In this document: piece by piece, positions 34,870-45,000 of the stretch | How positions within the stretch are numbered: the stretch's first letter is position 1 | How the letters are laid out: each line of letters starts with the position of its first letter | NCBI RefSeq assembly: GCF_021601385.1 | Contig: NZ_BQHO01000002.1 | Coordinates: 1-64,000 of the forward strand | Origin: Pseudomonas parasichuanensis | Lineage (GTDB): Bacteria; Pseudomonadota; Gammaproteobacteria; Pseudomonadales; Pseudomonadaceae | Direction: 5' to 3' | Length of the DNA: 64,000 bases | The notes under the pieces: model-generated | What the model saw: only the letters and a program-made list of their open reading frames with translations | Told to the model about the DNA's origin: nothing | The model's database searches: none | Program-made: the position numbers and the translations under genes

Positions 34870-35412
34870 TCATTCCAAACCGGATGCAGGTTCGACAACC
34901 TCGGCCGATGGGCTGATCTGTACGCCCAGGCTCGGCATCTGGGTCGCAACAATGATCAAAGCCACCAGCACCGCAATCAGCAGCCCATCGAACCAGCGCC
35001 AAGCCGGCATGCCTTGCGCCGAACGCGCCTTGCGGCACCACCAGCCCTGCCCCAGGCAGAACAGCAGAACCGCCAGCGCCCACAGGTAATAACCGGCACC
35101 AAAGCCGGTCAGTGGCAGGAAGTCATAGCTGCGGTTGTCCGGCAGCCGCTCGATGCCCAGGCAACTGAGCGCCAGGCCCAGGGCGATCAGCCCTGCGCCA
35201 AGCGCCACCCGGGGAAAGCGTCGGCGGGCGAGTATCGCCAGGCCCAGCAGCGGGTTGGCAAACCACTGGTAGAGCCCGAAGGCAATGCCCCACGGGCCCA
35301 TGATCAGGATCTGCAGCGCCGGCATATGCCCGTCGACACCCATCGACAGGCCGTCGAAACACAAGCTCAGCAAGAACAACAGCAGGGTGAAACTCACATA
35401 GAAAGCAGGCAA
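34870..35412 (-). CDS. Conserved membrane protein, tandem paralogue B
   Basis: A 180-residue membrane protein with about five hydrophobic segments, paralogous to the gene after it (FGLYQWFANPLL, ERLPDN, WCRKARS against WCWKAKS). I place the start at TTG 35412, since GGAG lies 7 bases upstream and the result aligns with paralogue A. The frame is open to a GTG at 35511, but that would overlap the acetyltransferase gene by 67 bases. Function unknown. Confidence 0.75.
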   Translation of the reverse strand: MPAFYVSFTLLLFLLSLCFDGLSMGVDGHMPALQILIMGPWGIAFGLYQWFANPLLGLAILARRRFPRVALGAGLIALGLALSCLGIERLPDNRSYDFLPLTGFGAGYYLWALAVLLFCLGQGWWCRKARSAQGMPAWRWFDGLLIAVLVALIIVATQMPSLGVQISPSAEVVEPASGLE

Positions 35413-35444
35413 CCGCAGGCTCCATCCGAAGGCGCTAACGAATA

Positions 35445-36008
35445 TCAGGCGACAGGCGGCTCGAGCAGCAACCCGTAAAGCCCCGAATCGGACAACTCGC
35501 CGGCCACGCACCAGCGCGCGCGCAGCGTGCCTTCCAGCACGAAGCCCTGGCGCTCCAGGGTGCGTGCCGAACCGTGGTTGCGAGGGTCGATTTCCGCCTC
35601 CAGGCGGCGCAGGTGCAGGGTGTGGGCCAGGTAGTCGATGAAGCAGGTCAGCGCTTCGTCCATGTAACCGCGGCCCTGCACCGACTTGGCCAGGCAGTAG
35701 CCGATCTCGCCGCGGCGCGAGCCCTCTTCAAGGTTGAACAGCTGGACCATGCCGATCAGCTCGCCGTTGTCGCGACGGTACATGCCCAACTTGAGCAACT
35801 GGCCGGCGGCATAGGCTTCACGGTCGGCGGCCAGGGCGCTCTCGGCCTCGGCCAGGGTTTGCCAGGGGGCGTGGTACCAGTAACGCATCACTTCGGGGTC
35901 GGCCATGATGGTCAGCCACTGCTGCGCATCGCCATGGCGCATGGGGCGCAGCTGCAGGCGTGGGCTTTGCAGGCTCAGGTCGCTGGGGAAACTGCGGGGG
36001 TCGGGCAC
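35445..36008 (-). CDS. RimJ/RimL-type GNAT N-acetyltransferase
   Basis: A 187-residue GNAT protein of the RimJ/L subtype: SPRLQLRPMRHGDAQQWLTIMADPEVMRYW at the N-terminus, GEIGYCLAKSVQGRGYMDEAL with the acetyl-CoA loop (QGRGYM), then RRLEAEIDPRNHGSARTLERQGFVLEG. Such enzymes acetylate protein N-termini or small molecules; the substrate is unknown. It is upstream of the two membrane paralogues on the same strand (33-base gap), so it may share their transcript. Confidence 0.9.
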   Translation of the reverse strand: MPDPRSFPSDLSLQSPRLQLRPMRHGDAQQWLTIMADPEVMRYWYHAPWQTLAEAESALAADREAYAAGQLLKLGMYRRDNGELIGMVQLFNLEEGSRRGEIGYCLAKSVQGRGYMDEALTCFIDYLAHTLHLRRLEAEIDPRNHGSARTLERQGFVLEGTLRARWCVAGELSDSGLYGLLLEPPVA

Positions 36009-36352
36009 GCCGGGACTCCTGTCCGGTGGTGGGGAAGTGACAGTCTAGCGACAGTGAGTGCTGCAACGCACGTCAGCCAAAAGCAGAAGAACGCGTTGAA
36101 CACTGAATTGCCTAACTGACATTTGAGACTAAGGCTACAGAGGCCATCCCATCCTTCGACGACGGCCATGTACAAAAAGGCCAGAAACACGCAAAAAAAC
36201 AAGAAATAAAATGCGCAAAAAAAGTATCTTACAAATCATAAAACCCAGAATTCATGCAGGCTACAGAGCAATAAAATGTGAAAAAAAATACGCAACTTCT
36301 TTGCGGTGAATGTTCTACGCTGCAGCCATGACTCAACGACGTACTCATTCCT
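36009..36352. other. AT-rich intergenic region ahead of the Fic gene
   Basis: This 344-base gap is far richer in A/T than the rest of the window, with several A runs (36180-36300). I find no convincing gene or terminator. It resembles DNA bound and silenced by MvaT, and may mark the edge of acquired DNA carrying the Fic gene. Confidence 0.6.
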
Positions 36353-37543
36353 ATGCCATTGATCACCGATAGAAACTGGCTCAACCCGATTCTGACTGAG
36401 GCATTGCCGCACTCAATGCTGCAGAAGGCTGACACTCTCCCCGCAAAGGCGGCTTTTCTCGCTGGACGTCTTGCGCCTGAAACCGCAGCACGCTTGGGTA
36501 AATTGCTGCGGATCACCAATACGTACTACTCGAACCTGATCGAAGGCCAGTACACCGAGCCTGCAGCCATGCAGCGGGCTCAAAATGCGCCGAAGAAGGA
36601 GCGCGAGCTACTGCGCGACTTGGCTTTCAAGCATATGGAAGTCCAGCGTCTGTTCGAGCGCGTACTTAGCCGATATCCCATAGATTTTCGCGACATGTTT
36701 TCGCCTCGATTCATCAGCGCCGTGCACGAGCGCCTTTTTGAAGGCGCGGATGAAAATAGCCGACGACTTTCGGATGGGCGGCTGCTGGTGCCTGGCGCAC
36801 TGCGGATAGCTCCTGATGAAGAAGTCATGGTCGGCAACCACGCAGCGCCAGCGGCTATGGCTGTTGTGCCCATGCTTGAACACCTCCAGACGGGTTTCGG
36901 TGTCAACAACGACCCCCGCAGACGACTCATTTCTACCTTGGCCTACCATCACCGTCTGGCGTGGGTACACCCGTTTCTAGATGGCAATGGCCGCGTCGCC
37001 CGTATGGTTACCCACCTGCAATTGGTACAGCTTGGGCTACAACCTTCGCTTTGGTCACTCTCTCGCGGATTGGCCCGCAAGCATGTGGACTACTACAGAG
37101 TCCTGGCCATGGCCGATCGGCCTAGAGAGGGGGATTTGGATGGACGGGGGCAGATGTCACAGAAGCACTATTTTGCCTTTATCGAATTCATGTTGGATGT
37201 TTGCCACGACCAGGTGGATTACATGATTCAGGCATTGGACCGTGACAAGCTGCGTGAACGCGTGATCAGGGCATTCAAAACCAATGAACGTCTGTTGGAA
37301 GCCGGTATCCGCCCGGAGTCCGCACCTGCGGTGCTTGCCCTGATCATGCAAGGTGCGATTCCACGTGCGGAATTCAAAACGTTCACAGGGCTGTCATCAC
37401 GCCTTGCCACAGACGAGCTTTCCCGGCTCATCAAAACGGGCGTAGTGGTAAGCCCAACCCCCAAATCTCGAATCGTGGAGCCGGGGCTTCCAGCCTGGTT
37501 CGCACAGGACATATTCCCGGACCTTCATCGTCGCTTTCAGTAA
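36353..37543 (+). CDS. Fic-domain protein, self-inhibited class
   Basis: A 396-residue protein with a Fic core motif HPFLDGNGRVAR (about 204-215), matching the HPFxDGNGRxxR consensus needed for AMP transfer to Tyr/Ser/Thr. An upstream helix carries SNLIEG (about 60-65), fitting the (S/T)xxxE(G/N) inhibitory motif that blocks ATP; it is in cis, N-terminal to the Fic core (class II). The C-terminal third looks like a winged-helix region (AEFKTFTGLSSRLATDELSRLIKTGVV). Target unknown. I see no clear Shine-Dalgarno. Gene composition is less GC-rich than its neighbours, as is its upstream DNA. Confidence 0.9.
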   Translation: MPLITDRNWLNPILTEALPHSMLQKADTLPAKAAFLAGRLAPETAARLGKLLRITNTYYSNLIEGQYTEPAAMQRAQNAPKKERELLRDLAFKHMEVQRLFERVLSRYPIDFRDMFSPRFISAVHERLFEGADENSRRLSDGRLLVPGALRIAPDEEVMVGNHAAPAAMAVVPMLEHLQTGFGVNNDPRRRLISTLAYHHRLAWVHPFLDGNGRVARMVTHLQLVQLGLQPSLWSLSRGLARKHVDYYRVLAMADRPREGDLDGRGQMSQKHYFAFIEFMLDVCHDQVDYMIQALDRDKLRERVIRAFKTNERLLEAGIRPESAPAVLALIMQGAIPRAEFKTFTGLSSRLATDELSRLIKTGVVVSPTPKSRIVEPGLPAWFAQDIFPDLHRRFQ

Positions 37544-37640
37544 CTCAGATGCGAACCCGGGCAGCACCACATGTTGGGATTGCCTTGTAGCCAAACGGCG
37601 CTATCGGTGCTGATTTTCAGCCCCAATAGCGCGTACCTCA

Positions 37641-37886
37641 TCAGCCTTGGCTCATCCCCAGTTCCATATCGTCAATCAACCCCTTGGCCAGCCCGCTCAG
37701 AATCCGCGCGGCGCTGCCGGCCAGCAGGTCACCCTCCATCACGGCTTCAGTAGTCAGGTGCCGTACACAGCCCAGCAGCACCGACAGCTCACTGAAAGCG
37801 TGCTCAAACGGGATGCCCGGCTGGATGCGGAAGATTTCGAGGCAGGTGGTTTTGCCTTTGGTCGTACCCAGTTCGGCTTCGGTCAT
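37641..37886 (-). CDS. DUF3077 family small protein
   Basis: An 81-residue protein of a family (DUF3077) common in P. putida-group genomes, often in several copies. It has CLEIFRIQPGIPFEHAFSELSVLLGCVRHLTTEAVMEGD, and a C-terminal helix LSGLAKGLIDDMELGM. Function unknown. Its ATG overlaps the stop of the DUF6124 gene (ATGA), and the two always-small partners are likely co-translated. The frame is open to 37991 within that gene, so the shorter start is used. Confidence 0.82.
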   Translation of the reverse strand: MTEAELGTTKGKTTCLEIFRIQPGIPFEHAFSELSVLLGCVRHLTTEAVMEGDLLAGSAARILSGLAKGLIDDMELGMSQG

Positions 37887-38128
37887 GACGTGGCCCTCTT
37901 GGACTTGGCATGGTTGATCAGGGCGATCACCAGTTGCGATAGAACCGAGGCGTTGTCCAGCAGGATGTCCGAGCGTAGGTCGGGTGGGCAATCGGCGTAG
38001 GCGTGGACGGTATCGACGAGGGTGTCCATCAGCGTGGCGACATGGGCCATGGCCTGGTCGGCGGTGAGGTCGTGGATGATGGTGATGAAAGGAATCGGAT
38101 ACGGAGGATCTGGGACGATCTTTTTCAT
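37883..38128 (-). CDS. DUF6124 family small protein
   Basis: An 81-residue protein beginning MKKIVPDPP, the hallmark of a P. putida-group family (DUF6124) of unknown function usually paired with DUF3077. It is helical (LTADQAMAHVATLMDTLVDTVHAYAD) and has a basic tail (NHAKSKRA). A long leader with compound inverted repeats (38175-38268) lies upstream on the same strand, which could control the pair. Overlaps the DUF3077 gene by four bases. Confidence 0.82.
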   Translation of the reverse strand: MKKIVPDPPYPIPFITIIHDLTADQAMAHVATLMDTLVDTVHAYADCPPDLRSDILLDNASVLSQLVIALINHAKSKRATS

Positions 38129-38174
38129 AGTTGTCACTCTCTGAAAGTAGTTTTCATGAGCGACCACCGACATC

Positions 38175-38268
38175 CTTCTCACAGACAAGGGTGGCAGCCG
38201 TACGCGAGGTGAGAAGACCGTGTTCAGAGCACCACGGCCAGACCGTAGTCTGCACGCGCACGGCTGCC
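38175..38268 (-). promoter_or_regulatory. Structured leader upstream of the DUF6124-DUF3077 pair
   Basis: Two inverted repeats interlock: CTTCTCAC (38175-38182) with GTGAGAAG (38209-38216), and GGCAGCCGTACGC (38193-38205) with GCGCACGGCTGCC (38256-38268; one mismatch). The pairs overlap, so an RNA here could switch between two folds. It lies 47-140 bases before the DUF6124 ATG. A riboregulator or an operator is possible. Confidence 0.55.
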
Positions 38269-38495
38269 ATGACAGGCGGCCTGCTACTGAAAACACGGCG
38301 GGCTTCTCACACCCGGTCGCCATTCGTGACGACCCAGCGACGTTACCCCCGAGGTATTTCCCAGCCAATGCAGAGCCTTCCGACAGGCGCGTAGGATAGG
38401 TCCCAAGCACTGGCCGATTGAAGTATTTGGTTTCAGATTCGGAAATGTCTTACGCCCTCGGGCCTGCTCCCAGCCTTACTGCGCCAACGCGATTT

Positions 38496-38949
38496 CGCGT
38501 CATGCCAACAAGGCGGACAGTGGAGACCTCACAGGCATAACTGGCCCGAAACAAACTGTGGGAGCTGGCTTGCCAGCGATGCGCCGCGCGGGCGGCGCTC
38601 GATCTCATAGGCGCTGCAAGGGCTGTGGCAGGCACCTGCATGCCCTGATGCAATCGACTGCCAAGCACCAGGCGGCCCCGACACGATCCCTGGACGATAT
38701 GGGGCACCTGGCCAGAGCACACAGCCTGGCACAGGACCGCATCACGGCCACCAGGTGTTCGACGATAGCCTTGCAGCGCCTATCAGATCGAGCGCCGCCC
38801 GCGCGGCGCATCGCTGGCAAGCCAGGTCCCACAGTTTGTTTCGGGCCAGTTACTCCTGTGAAAGTACCGGCGCCTGCCTTGGTGCATGTCTTGAGTCATG
38901 TGGAGCGGCGGCAACGCCCACACCGAAACCGCGTCATGCCAACAAGGCG
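38496..38949. repeat. 20-bp direct repeats flanking a large inverted repeat
   Basis: CGCGTCATGCCAACAAGGCG occurs at 38496-38515 and again, identical, at 38930-38949. Between them lies an inverted repeat with 93-nt arms. The layout resembles a non-autonomous element with flanking duplications, though the direct repeats are longer than usual target duplications. Confidence 0.6.
38529..38861. repeat. Large inverted repeat with REP cores (93-nt arms)
   Basis: Arms 38529-38621 and 38769-38861 match at about 89 of 93 positions; 81 bases (38541-38621 and 38769-38849) differ at only two. Each arm contains a REP core (TGTGGGAGCTGGCTTGCC / inverse) followed by CGCCGCGCGGGCGGCGCTCG. The 147-base middle has no ORF of interest. 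The arms are far longer than in the other REP pairs here. Confidence 0.88.
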
Positions 38950-39013
38950 CGGTATCCAGTTGCCGCTGCGCCTCGCCAACGAAAGGGCCGCGACGCGGCC
39001 CCGACGATCTACC

Positions 39014-42000
39014 TCAGAACCCCATGCTGAAGCTCAGCGTCACCCCATGATCCCGAGCCTCGTTGGACAGCTGCCCGGAATACCCAACCCCCAGCTTGCC
39101 GCTCTCGCCCACCGCCAGGTCCAGCCCGGCCTCGACCACCGCCGCATCCTTGGCAATCGGCACGCCCTCGGTGCTGAACCCGGCCCCCCCACCGACAAAG
39201 CGCAGGTCGGCATCCGGTTTGTCATCGCCGAAGGCATGCCGCCAGCCCACGGACAGCCGTGGCGTGATCGCACTGCCGTTGTCCAGCACGATGCGCTTGC
39301 CGGCGCGCACGCCCAGGGTGGAGTAGGTCACGTCCTGATCGACCTTGCCCTCCAGCCGCCCTGCCCCGCCCTTCTCGTGGGCGGTGTCGCTGTCGTAGTT
39401 GACGTAGGCCAGCCCGGCGAACGGCTCCAGGGCAATGCCGCCGGCATCGATGGCATACCCCACCTCACCGAACACCTGGGCACTGCGCGCCTTGTACTTG
39501 GCCTTCAGGCGGTCGTCATAGCTGCCCACCGAAACATCGCGCTTGGTGTCGATGTCGTGCCAGCTGTAGGCCACGCCCATACGGGCGGCGAAGGCGTCCA
39601 GCTGGTAACCCAGGTAAGTGGTCAGGTGGTAGCTGTCGACCGTGGCATCGGAGCGGCGACGGTGGGCGTCGATGCTGTCGCGGGTGTAGCCCGCGGCGAT
39701 ACCGACCTTCCACTCATCATCCAAGGCACGGTCCACACCGAGCATGAAACCGGACAGGTCGCGGTCGACACTGGCGTGGCCGCTGCTGCCGTCGTAGTCG
39801 CCCCAGCCGCCGATAGCGCGGATCCAGCCCACCGCCTGGCCCTGGCAACCTTCGCTGGTCAGCTGCTGGTTGGCGGTCGGTGCCAAGGTGCGGCGTGGGT
39901 CGTCCTGGCGGCTGCAGTCGGCCTGGCGCAGGCGGTCGTTGACCGCGTCGCGGATGTAGCGCGAATCCTCGATCAGCACACTGGCGGTGCTGGCGTGGAT
40001 CTCGCCGGACAGGCTGTCGAAGGCTTCGCGCGCCTGCTGCTGGTTCATCGCCAGGACGTTGTTGCTCAATGCTGCCGGCGCGCCCGCGCTGCTCAGCGCC
40101 GCCGCCACGCCACGCTGATTGCTGGTGGCCGCCACGTCGGTGAAGCCCGTGGCATTGCGGCTGACCGACAGGGTGACCTGGTTGGCGCCGTAGTCCAGCG
40201 AGCTGTTGAGGAACGCCGAATTGCTCAGGTTGGTGCTGGCAAAGGTGCCGTTCACCCCACCGGCGGCATTGACCACGGTGTACTGGCCGTTGTCGCCGTC
40301 GAGGTTGAGCACCTGCAGGCTGCCGCCAAGGTTGGCGGTGCCGCCCACATTGAGGTAGTTCACCGGCGCCGTGCCCAGGTCGATCACCAGGGTGCCGCTG
40401 GGGGTGTTGGTGAAGTTGCCGGTGACGTTGAGGTTACCGCCCGGCCCTGGCAGCACGGTGCCGCTGTTGCTCAGGCTGGCGACGGTGCCGTTGCCGGTGA
40501 GCGCGGCACCGTTGGCCACGGTCACCTGGGCGGCGAGGTTGGTGCCAGGGTGGGCGGCATCGCCCACTTGCAACACGCCCTGGTTGACGTTGAACGCGCC
40601 ACTGAACGGCTGGTTGCCGGTCAGCAGCAGGCTGCCGGCACCTTGCTTGGTGGTGGTGCCGGTACCGCTGAGGGTGCCGTTGAAGGTGCCATTGCTGCCT
40701 TGGGCGAACACCAGGCTGGCGTTGTTGAGGATGTTGCCTTGCAGGCTGGTGGTGTTGCCCACCAGGGTACCGCCGCTGACCGTGGTGCCGCCGCTGTAGG
40801 TGTTGGCGCCACTGAGCACCAGGGTGCCGGCATCGAGCTTCTCGATCCCACCGCTGCCCACCAGTGGCGCGCTGACCACGGTGGTGGCACCGGCATTGAC
40901 GCGTACCGGGGCCAGGCTGCCCCCGGCGCCATTGACCGGCGTCAGGCTGCCGCCTGTACCTGCCACTACCTGGTAGCCATCGCTGAGGAACTGCATGCCG
41001 GTGAAGGACTGGTTACCGACCACGGTGACGGTGCCCGGCGCGCCGCCGAACACGGCGAACTGGTTGCCCCAGTTGTCGCCGCTGGTACCGCCGGCGTTGG
41101 TCCAGTTGGTGCCTGGGCCCCACGTACCGCTGCCGCCGCCGATGCTGCCATCGGGGTTGGTCTTGCCGCCGTTCCAGAACTGCAGGGTGTCGCCCGCGCC
41201 TTGCACCACCAGGTTGATCTGGTTGGCGATGGCGCTCTGCAGGCTGAGGTCGGCCAGGGCCACGCTGCCAGGGATGGCGCCAAGGATCAGGCCATTGTCG
41301 GTGAGCGTGCCGCCGTAGCTGAACAGTTGGTAGACCCCGGTGCCGAAGCCGCCGGCGTCGGTGATGTTCAGCGTACCGTCGAGGACCAGATTGCCATTCA
41401 CCCGTACCACGGTGGTGGAGGCGGCGGGTGCGCCCAGGCTGAAGTCCAGGGCGCTGCCCGAACTCAGGCCGAGGCTGCCCAGGGTCAGCGGCGTGCTGCT
41501 CTGGCCGGCGGCCAGGGTGGCGCCGTTGGCGATCTGCACCGCACCGGAGAGCGTGCCGCTGCCCCCCAGGCGGGCGCCGGTGGCAACCTGCACGGTGGCA
41601 CTGTCGAGGCGGCCGTTGACTTGCAGGCTGCCGGCGTTGACGACGGTGGCGCCGGTCAGGCCATTGACCCCGGTCAGCAGCAGCTCGCCGCTGCCGTTCT
41701 TGGTCAGGCTGCCGCTGCCGGTGAGGTTGCCGGTGTAGCTGCCGTTGCTGTTCTGCTCGAAAGTCAGCGCCGCGTTGTTGAGGATCGCCCCTTGCAGGCT
41801 GCTGGTGTTGCCCACCACGCTGCCAGCGTTGATCTGAGTGCCACCGCTGTAGCTGTTGGCACCGCCCAGGGTCAGTTGGCCGGCACCGTTCTTGACCAGG
41901 CCGCCGCTGCCGCTGATGACCCCGTTGAGGGCCAGGGCGTTGCTGCCGCCGATGGCCAGGGCGCCGTTGAGCACAGCGTTGTTGGCCAGGGTCACCGCGG

Positions 42001-45000
42001 TGTTGCTGTCCAGCGTGGTGCCGGCGGCGGCGGTCAGGCTGCCGCTGCCCAGGGCGCTGTCGTTGCCCACCACCAGGGTGCCGCCGTTGAGCGCGGTGCC
42101 ACCGCTGTAGCCGTTGGCGGCGTTGAGCACCAGGGTGCCAGTGTCGTACTTGGCCACGGTGCCGGTGCCATTGAGGGCCACGTTGAGGGTGGCGGTGACG
42201 CCGCTGTCGACCCGCAGGTTGGTGGTACCGCTGCTGGCGGTGAGCAGCTCGCCCGCACTGCCGGCATTGAGCACGTAGCCATCGGTGACGAACTGCAGGC
42301 CGGTGGTGCTGTGGCTGCCGTTCACGGTGACGGTCCCCGCGGTGCCCTGGAACACGGCGAAGGTGTCGTTCCACGGCGTGTTGAGCACACCGTTGACGTC
42401 GGTCCAGTTGGTGTTGGTGGCATCCCACACGCCGCTGCCGCCCTCGATCAGGCCGTTGGCGACGGTTTGGCTGCCATCCCAGAACAGCACGTTGCTGGCG
42501 CCGCCGACCACCAGGTTGACCTGGTTGGCAACGGCGGTCTGCACGGTCAGGTCGCTGGGCGGCAACGGTGTGCTGCCGATGGCCATGCCGTTGTTGACCA
42601 GGTTGCCGCCGTAGGCGAACAGGCGGTACACGCCGGCGCCAAAGCCGCCGATGTCGGTGACGTTGAGGGTGCCGCCAAGGGTCAGGTTGTTGGCCACATT
42701 GACCAGCGCCCCGGCACTGCTGCTCGCTGCGCCAAGGGCGGCATTGAAGCTGGAGCCGTTGTCCAGCGCCAGGTTGCCGGCATCGAGGGTGGCGCCGCTG
42801 ATGGCGGCCAGGCTACCGCCACTGGCGACAGTCACCGCACCACCCAGGCTGCCACCACCGCTCAGGGTGGCGCCGCTGGCGACGTTGACCGTGCTGCTGG
42901 CCAGGCTGCCGTCGACCTTGAGCCCCCCGGCCTGCACGTTGGTGCTGCCGCTGTGGCTGTTGGTGCCGTTGAGGGCCAGCAGGCTGCTGCCCAGTTTGTT
43001 GAGGGTACCGGTGCCGCTGATGCTGCCGTCGAACACGCCGCCTTCGACGTTGAGGCTGTTGCCTGCGGCGATCTGGATCGCGCCGGTGCCGCCGATATCG
43101 CCCAGGCTGGTGTTGCCGTCGAGGTTGAGGCTGGCGCCGCTGCTGACGTTGAGCTGGCTCTGGGTGCCCAGGGCGGTGGTGCCAATGGTGCTGAGGCTGC
43201 CGCTGAGGAGGTTGAGGATACCGCTGAAGGTGTTGTTGCCCGACAGCGTCAGGTCGGCCAGGCCGCTCTTGTTCAGGGTGCCGGCGCCACTGAGCACACC
43301 GGCCAGGTGCAGGTCGTTGCTGCCCAGTACGTTGAGGACGCCGCCGACATTGACCGGGTTGGCCAGGGTCACGGCGCTGCTGCTGTCGAGGCTGGCGTTG
43401 CCGGTGACATCCAGCCCGCCGCTGCCGAGGGCGGCGTTGTTGCCCACCACCAAGGTGCCGGATTGCAGTTCGGTGCCACCGCTGTAAGTGTTGGCCCCCA
43501 TCAAGGCAAAGCGCGCGGCACCGGACTTGAGCAGGCGGCCGGAACCGGCGACGGTCCCGCCCAGGATAAGGTCGTTACTGCCCAGCACGTTGAAGGCGCC
43601 CGCCAGGTTGACGTTGTTGCCAAGGGTCACCGCCTGGCTGCTGTCCAGGCGGGTGCCAGCGGCGGCGTTGAGTGCGCCGCTGCCCAGGGCGCTGTCGGAG
43701 CCGACCACCAGGGTGCCGCCATTGAGTGCGGTGTTGCCGGCGAAGGTGTTGTTGCCGGCCAGCGCCAGGCGCGCGTTACCGGCCTTGACCAGGCCACCGC
43801 TGCCGCTGATATCACCGTCCAACGCCAGGTCGTTGCTGCCACTGAGGTTCAACGGGCCGGCCAGGGTGATGGCGTTGCCCAGGGTCACGCTCTGGTTGGT
43901 ATCCAGGGTGGTGCCGCTGGCGGCATCGAGCACGCCGCTGCCCAGGGCACTGTCATTGCCCAACACCAGGGTGCCGCCGCTCAGGGCGGTGCCGCCGCTG
44001 TAGCTGTTGCTGCCGTTGAGCACCAGGGTGCCGCTGTCGAGCTTGTTGAGTTTGCCACTGCCGGTCAGGCCGAGGTCGAGGGTGGCGATCACGCCCGGGT
44101 CGACACGCACGCTGGTGTCGCCGCTGCTGCCATTGACCAGGTTGAGTGCCCCGGCGGTGCCGGCCAGCAAGCGGTAGCCGTTGCTGACGAACTGCATGCC
44201 GGTAAGGCTTTGGCTGCCGTCGACGGTGACGTCACCGGCAGTGCCCTGGAACACGGCGAAGGTGCTGCCCCACGTGCCGTTGGTCAGGCCATTGAGGTCG
44301 GTCCAGTTGGTGTTGGCGCCGTTCCATACCCCGGCACCGCCATCGACAGTGCCGTTGGGCACGCTTTGGCTGCCGTCCCAGAACTGGATGTTCAGCCCGG
44401 CGGCGCTGACCAGCAGGTTGACCTGGTTGGCCAGGGCAGTCTGCAGGCTCACGTCACCCAGGCCGACGCCCAGTGGCAGGCTGCCAAAGTCCAGGCCATT
44501 GTCGGTGAGGGCACCGGTGTAGTCGAAGATCCGGTACACGCCGTTGCCGAAGCCGCCGATATTGCTGACATTGAGCGTGCCGTCGAGGGTCAGGTTGCCG
44601 CCGACGTTGAACAGCGCGTTGCTGCCGGTGGAAGGCGCGCCGAGGCCGGCATCGACCACCGAACCGCTGTTCAACACCAGCGCGCCCAGGCCCAGGGTGC
44701 TCCCGCTCTGCCCGGCCAGGTGCCCGCCATTGCTGACGATGACGGTGGCGTTGACGTTGCCGCCACCGGTCAGGGTGGCGCCGTTGCCGACGGTCAGCAG
44801 GTTGCTGCCCAGGGTGCCGTCGACCTTCAGGGTGCCAGCGTTGACCTGGGTGTTGTCGGCCAGGTTGCTGGTGCCGGTCAGGGTCAAGGTACCGGTGCCG
44901 ACCTTGGTCAGGCCGCCGAGGCCGTTGAGGCCGCCGGCGAAGGTGTTGCTGAGGTTGTTGCCGCCCAGGCTCAGGACGCTGCCGATACCGACATCGACCA

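Larger units (their letters stand above)
38129..39013. other. Non-coding region with nested repeats behind the autotransporter gene
   Basis: Nearly 900 bases without a convincing gene. It holds the structured leader of the DUF6124 pair (38175-38268), a large inverted repeat (38529-38861) and the 20-bp direct repeats around it. I find no T-tailed terminator for the giant gene in this stretch. The plus-strand open frame that enters here continues antisense to the autotransporter and is not a gene. Confidence 0.7.

Noticed and set aside
36229-36519. Minus-strand frame at the start of the Fic gene
   Set aside because: Overlaps the supported Fic gene and AT-rich DNA; no coding features.
38496-38949. 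CRISPR array in the repeat-rich region behind the autotransporter
   Set aside because: Only two direct copies 434 bases apart, no regular spacers, and no cas genes in the window.
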